From: an uncultured Agathobacter sp.
GTDB lineage: Bacteria > Bacillota > Clostridia > Lachnospirales > Lachnospiraceae
Assembly (NCBI GenBank): GCA_934307695.1
Contig: CAKRCS010000010.1
Location: forward strand, 1 to 64,000
Reading direction: 5' to 3'
Length of the DNA: 64,000 nt
In this document: positions 61,163-64,000 of the stretch, in pieces
Layout: the number at the start of each line of letters is the position of its first letter
Numbering within the stretch: position 1 is the first letter of the stretch
Position numbers and translations under genes: made by a program
Notes under the pieces: model-generated
The model's input: the letters and a program-made list of their open reading frames with translations, nothing else
Databases searched by the model: none
Told to the model about the DNA's origin: nothing

Positions 61163-62203
61163 CTATCGGTTCTCGTATGCCTGAAAACAGCTTCCCTCGT
61201 AAGATACCATGCATGCGCCCTGCGGGTTCTGCGGATGGCAGACCTTCCCGAACAGCGGGCAGTCCACCGGACGCATATTTCCTTTTAAGATCTCGCCGCA
61301 GCAGCAGCCCTTGTTTTTCTTATGATCCTCGTCAAGTCCCATGCTTCCCGCGTCAAATTCCAGATATTCGTCGCGCAGGCGCAAGCCCGAATCTGCTATG
61401 GCGCCCATTCCGCGCCAGGTAGCTTCGCACGGTGTAAAATACTTCGCGAGCTTTTGCAGCGCGACGGCATTGCCCTCCGTCTCCACGACCGACGGATAAT
61501 AATTGCGGACACCCGCCTCATGGTTTACCGCCATCCGGACAAGTCCATAGATCGCGATCAGCAGCTCCGTATCCGCAAACCCGGACACCGCAAACGGGAT
61601 CTTGTACTTCTCCGCCAAGCCTTTGAAATATGCGCTTCCGGTTATCGCGCACACATGCCCCGGCGCGAGGAATCCATCGAGCTTTGCGCCGCTTGTGATC
61701 AGCCAGTCAACTGCTTTTGGCATGGTCTTGAGCGCGGTCAGAATGCGGATATTGCGCAAGCCGTTTTTCTGCGCCTCCTCTATCAAAAGCGTGTATACAG
61801 GCGCGGTTGTCTCGAAGCCCACCGCCGCAAAAACATAGTCCGTCTGTGGATGCTCCTTTGCGAGCGCGATCACGTCCATCGGTGAGTACACCATCGCAAC
61901 ATTGGCGCCCTCGCCTTTTGCCTCGCTCAGGCTCTGCTCACTTCCCGGAACACGGAGCAGATCCCCGAAGGATGCCACACAGGTGTCCGGTGTTTTCGCA
62001 AGCGCGATCAGCTTGTCTATGTATGCCGATGGTGTCACGCACACCGGGCAGCCCGGTCCGCTGATCAGCTCGATCTTCGGCGACAGGATATCGCGGATGC
62101 CGTATTTCGCGATCGCCGCCGTATGGCTCCCGCATATTTCCATGAACCGCAGCGGTTTTCCATCATATTCATTTAGATATGTGCTGATTTCTTCAATCGT
62201 CAT
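61163..62203 (-). CDS. hypD: Hydrogenase maturation protein HypD
   Basis: HypD carries an iron-sulphur cluster and, with HypC, assembles the Fe(CN)2CO centre. The 346-residue protein has the family motifs FMEICGSHTAAIAKYGI (near residue 21), ISGPGCPVCVTPSAYIDKL, VAVGFETTAPVYTLL and the C-terminal cysteine cluster GCCCGEILKGNMRPVDCPLF and VCHPQNPQGACMVSYEGSC. All expected cysteines are present. Its start overlaps the hypC stop as ATGA. Confidence 0.97.
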   Translation of the reverse strand: MTIEEISTYLNEYDGKPLRFMEICGSHTAAIAKYGIRDILSPKIELISGPGCPVCVTPSAYIDKLIALAKTPDTCVASFGDLLRVPGSEQSLSEAKGEGANVAMVYSPMDVIALAKEHPQTDYVFAAVGFETTAPVYTLLIEEAQKNGLRNIRILTALKTMPKAVDWLITSGAKLDGFLAPGHVCAITGSAYFKGLAEKYKIPFAVSGFADTELLIAIYGLVRMAVNHEAGVRNYYPSVVETEGNAVALQKLAKYFTPCEATWRGMGAIADSGLRLRDEYLEFDAGSMGLDEDHKKNKGCCCGEILKGNMRPVDCPLFGKVCHPQNPQGACMVSYEGSCFQAYENR

Positions 62204-62409
62204 GCCTCTAACCCGCTCATCAGATCGATGATCTCCTCTGCCTCACTCTGCTTCATCGTCTGGATCACGCAGCCTGCGTGGACGAGCACATAGTCTCCCA
62301 CCTCCGCCTTTACCAGCCCGATATATGCAGTTACCTGATTTCCGGAAAAATCCACCACTGCCTTGCCGTCCTCGATCGACAGCACTTTGCCCGGAATTGC
62401 TACACACAT
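62200..62409 (-). CDS. hypC: Hydrogenase maturation chaperone HypC
   Basis: This is a 69-residue chaperone that brings the Fe(CN)2CO group to the hydrogenase large subunit. It begins MCVAIPGKVLSIEDG with the required N-terminal Cys2. GLVKAEVGDYVLVHAGCVIQ is the HypC/HupF core. A strong AGGAGGTAGAATTTC site precedes it, and its stop overlaps the hypD start. The hydrogenase structural genes and hypA, hypB and hypF are not in the window, so the substrate enzyme lies elsewhere. Confidence 0.96.
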   Translation of the reverse strand: MCVAIPGKVLSIEDGKAVVDFSGNQVTAYIGLVKAEVGDYVLVHAGCVIQTMKQSEAEEIIDLMSGLEA

Positions 62410-62508
62410 GAAATTCTACCTCCTTTGGGGACGTTCCTTTTGGCACACAGAGCGCCCTTTGGCTCACAAAAATGTCTCTGGTTACTAATTTCCACCATCT
62501 CTTAAAAT

Positions 62509-62536
62509 AGTATAACACAACCGGCATGATGTGTAA
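62509..62536 (-). promoter_or_regulatory. Promoter for hypCDE
   Basis: The minus strand reads TTACAC, 16-bp spacer, TATACT, about 100 bp upstream of hypC. The leader between contains three CCAAAGG-like phrases and no gene. Confidence 0.5.
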
Positions 62537-62582
62537 TCCCTAAAGCCGAAGATGTTTACGCGCTCACTATTCTGTCTCCTTG

Positions 62583-63020
62583 CTATAAAGCCTTTACAAA
62601 GAGATATACATCCCTTCCCTTTTTGTTCGTGTAGACCGAATCTTCCTTCTCAAAGCCCAACGACTCGTGTAGCCTTATGCTCGCCGGGTTATCGACTCTG
62701 ACCTGCTGGAAGGCAACCGGATACTTTTTCGCCTGCGCAAGCTGCATTGCCTGCTGCATCGCCGCCCTTGCGTAGCCATGCTGCCGATACTCTTCAAATA
62801 CCTCTATTCCGATTGAAATTATAGAGTGCGAAAGCTCGTACAATGAAATCGTTCCTACAGCGGTGTCACCTTCCGCGATCGCAAACATTTCAAAATAGCG
62901 CCCCTGATACTGTGTGGTGTCCCACTCCAAGATGAGCCTTTTTGCCACATCGACAGGCACGTTCATCTTTGAGCAGATCGTCTCCTCATCCGATGCGTTG
63001 AATTTTCGTAATGTTATCAT
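62583..63020 (-). CDS. GNAT family N-acetyltransferase
   Basis: The 145-residue protein has a GNAT fold: an N-terminal ITLRKFNASDEETICSKMNV, the central strand IISIGIEVFEEYRQHGYARA (acetyl-CoA loop region, Arg-Gln-His-Gly-Tyr-Ala) and PVAFQQVRVDNPASIRLHES followed by LGFEKEDSVYTN. It is a complete small acetyltransferase of unknown substrate. AAGGGGGGCAAAG precedes the ATG, and it lies between hyp genes and a hydrolase without a close operon link. Confidence 0.9.
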   Translation of the reverse strand: MITLRKFNASDEETICSKMNVPVDVAKRLILEWDTTQYQGRYFEMFAIAEGDTAVGTISLYELSHSIISIGIEVFEEYRQHGYARAAMQQAMQLAQAKKYPVAFQQVRVDNPASIRLHESLGFEKEDSVYTNKKGRDVYLFVKAL

Positions 63021-63097
63021 GGGTTCTTTGCCCCCCTTACCAAAACCTTTTTCTTCATCAGTCCCATTTTATCACTTTTATGTAGATAAAGTAAAAT

Positions 63098-63132
63098 ACG
63101 GAACGTACCTCCCTAAAGGGTATACGCTCCGT
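63098..63132 (-). terminator. Terminator of the partial hydrolase gene
   Basis: ACGGAGCGTATA / TACGTTCCGT on the minus strand with an inner CCCTTTAGGG stem, followed by ATTTTACTTT, 23 bp past the stop at 63155. Confidence 0.85.
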
Positions 63133-63154
63133 GTCTTGTCAGATCATATAAAAT

Positions 63155-64000
63155 TTACGCTTCGCGCCATTCTTTTAGTGCAGCTGAAAGCCTTCTGTCA
63201 ATATCTTTTCTGGTGGCTTCGCACTCATTCGGATAATCCTTTGCGGCTTTGAATATAAATCGCAGCACAAATTTAAGTCCTACCGGCAACGCCTTGTGCA
63301 GCAGGGATTCCGGCAATACAAAATGGGTTCCGTGTTCATACACAAGCGGTACATACTCGCAGGTATGCGGGCACTCCTTCAGGCGCTTGTCCATTCGGCG
63401 GATATACTTTCCCGCTTCCCAGAAAGAGTCATCATCTGCTCCTACCAGAAACAGCCTTCCTTTTATATTCTCCACCTTGATCATTTCCTCTTCCGTATGC
63501 GCTCTTGCCTTCTCAGAATCGATAAACAGACAAGTGCTGCGCTCGATATCTCCGGAGCCTTTCGTCTCCTCCTCAATCTTCTGCCAGTATAGCGGATGCT
63601 CGTATACAAACGGCATGTACGCAAGCGGCTTTCCTTCCCAGGAAAGAGTGGACGCGCCCGGAACAGGCCATTCTTTGCATCCATCTTTTTCGCCCTGCTC
63701 GAAGCCCTGCCATACAAAATCACTTGGGGTAAGTCCGAACGTCAGTGTAATATCCGGGAAAAAAGATGCCGCAACAAGCGAGTCCATACCTGCCGTACTC
63801 ATTCCCATTATTCCGATCTTGCGGTTTCCGTTCTTCATCAGCCATTTAATCGCTGTTTCGACCCGTTCTAGCGGGTAATTTACATGACTATAATTTTTCT
63901 TTCCGGGAGACATGCAAAGGGCATTCACGCCATTTTTATGCAGCCACTTTGCGCCGCATTTTGCCATATAATCATTGGGATCATCTCCAAATAAACCAAT
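63155..64000 (-). CDS. Acyl-CoA thioester hydrolase / BAAT-like alpha/beta hydrolase, partial
   Basis: The frame stays open to the window edge, so the N-terminus is missing; the visible part is 281 residues. The nucleophile region GIMGMSTAGMDSLVAASFFP has Ser in a Gly-x-Ser-x-Ala-Gly context. A strand RLFLVGADDDSFWEAGKYIR and an active-site His in YEHGTHFVLPESLL follow. This order matches the C-terminal domain of the bile-acid-CoA:amino-acid transferase/acyl-CoA thioesterase family. It may act on an acyl thioester or ester; the substrate is unknown. Confidence 0.8.
   Translation of the reverse strand: MGLFGDDPNDYMAKCGAKWLHKNGVNALCMSPGKKNYSHVNYPLERVETAIKWLMKNGNRKIGIMGMSTAGMDSLVAASFFPDITLTFGLTPSDFVWQGFEQGEKDGCKEWPVPGASTLSWEGKPLAYMPFVYEHPLYWQKIEEETKGSGDIERSTCLFIDSEKARAHTEEEMIKVENIKGRLFLVGADDDSFWEAGKYIRRMDKRLKECPHTCEYVPLVYEHGTHFVLPESLLHKALPVGLKFVLRFIFKAAKDYPNECEATRKDIDRRLSAALKEWREA

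Overview
The window looks like chromosome from a motile, Gram-positive gut Firmicute of the Lachnospiraceae (Roseburia/Agathobacter type). This is inferred from the gene order lysS-greA-dusB-coaX-birA, a complete Tad pilus locus, flagellin with a sigma-28-like promoter, many short-spaced operons with strong AGGAGG sites, TTG/GTG starts, and the family-level look of the proteins. Most genes lie on the minus strand.

Layout. 1-6.4 kb: housekeeping (lysS, greA, dusB, coaX, birA, argF). 6.5-12.9 kb: cell envelope and small soluble proteins (SleB-type hydrolase, murG, HIT protein, a soluble histidine kinase, a flavodoxin-SCP2 fusion, an apparently leaderless rhomboid). 12.9-22.4 kb: one long minus-strand Tad (type IVb) pilus operon, from the prepilin peptidase through TadZ, TadA, TadB/TadC, a Flp pilin too short for ordinary ORF lists, pseudopilins, a second peptidase-like membrane protein and an FHA-domain protein. 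22.6-25.1 kb: small proteins, a FliS-like chaperone and flagellin. 25.2-28.3 kb: mecA, divergent from a Ser/Thr-kinase/P-loop fusion and a second P-loop protein. 28.5-35.3 kb: GH18 and amidase cell-wall enzymes, a 1067-residue protein with its own sigma-28-like promoter, and a DUF1287 protein. 35.3-41.4 kb: accessory and regulatory genes, including LytTR/DUF3021, a membrane-bound XRE protein, msrA, a lone AbiEi-like protein, and a methyltransferase-acetyltransferase pair behind a 12-codon leader peptide and hairpin. 41.5-53.5 kb: glgB with a TPR/AAA protein, an AI-2E-type transporter, an aconitase-family hydratase, a two-component system, a coiled-coil protein and a histidine phosphatase. 53.5-60 kb: an accessory segment at tRNA-Pro, with a 545-bp imperfect inverted repeat, an AAA/DUF4143 ATPase with iteron-like upstream repeats, gene fragments, an aldo/keto reductase, and a MerR regulator divergent from a hydrolase with a textbook 19-bp-spacer operator. 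60-64 kb: hypC-hypD-hypE, a GNAT protein and a hydrolase that runs off the end.

Best candidates for something new: (1) the 545-bp inverted repeat beside tRNA-Pro; (2) the leader peptide MRLIRGNYSVQL plus attenuator controlling a methyltransferase and acetyltransferase, which has the layout of an inducible ribosome-targeting-antibiotic response; (3) a possible phospho-signalling branch of the Tad system made of a variant Ser/Thr kinase, two P-loop proteins lacking the usual lysine, and an FHA protein; (4) repeated operators in front of the DUF4143 ATPase. Functions are assigned by reading motifs; no database search was run.
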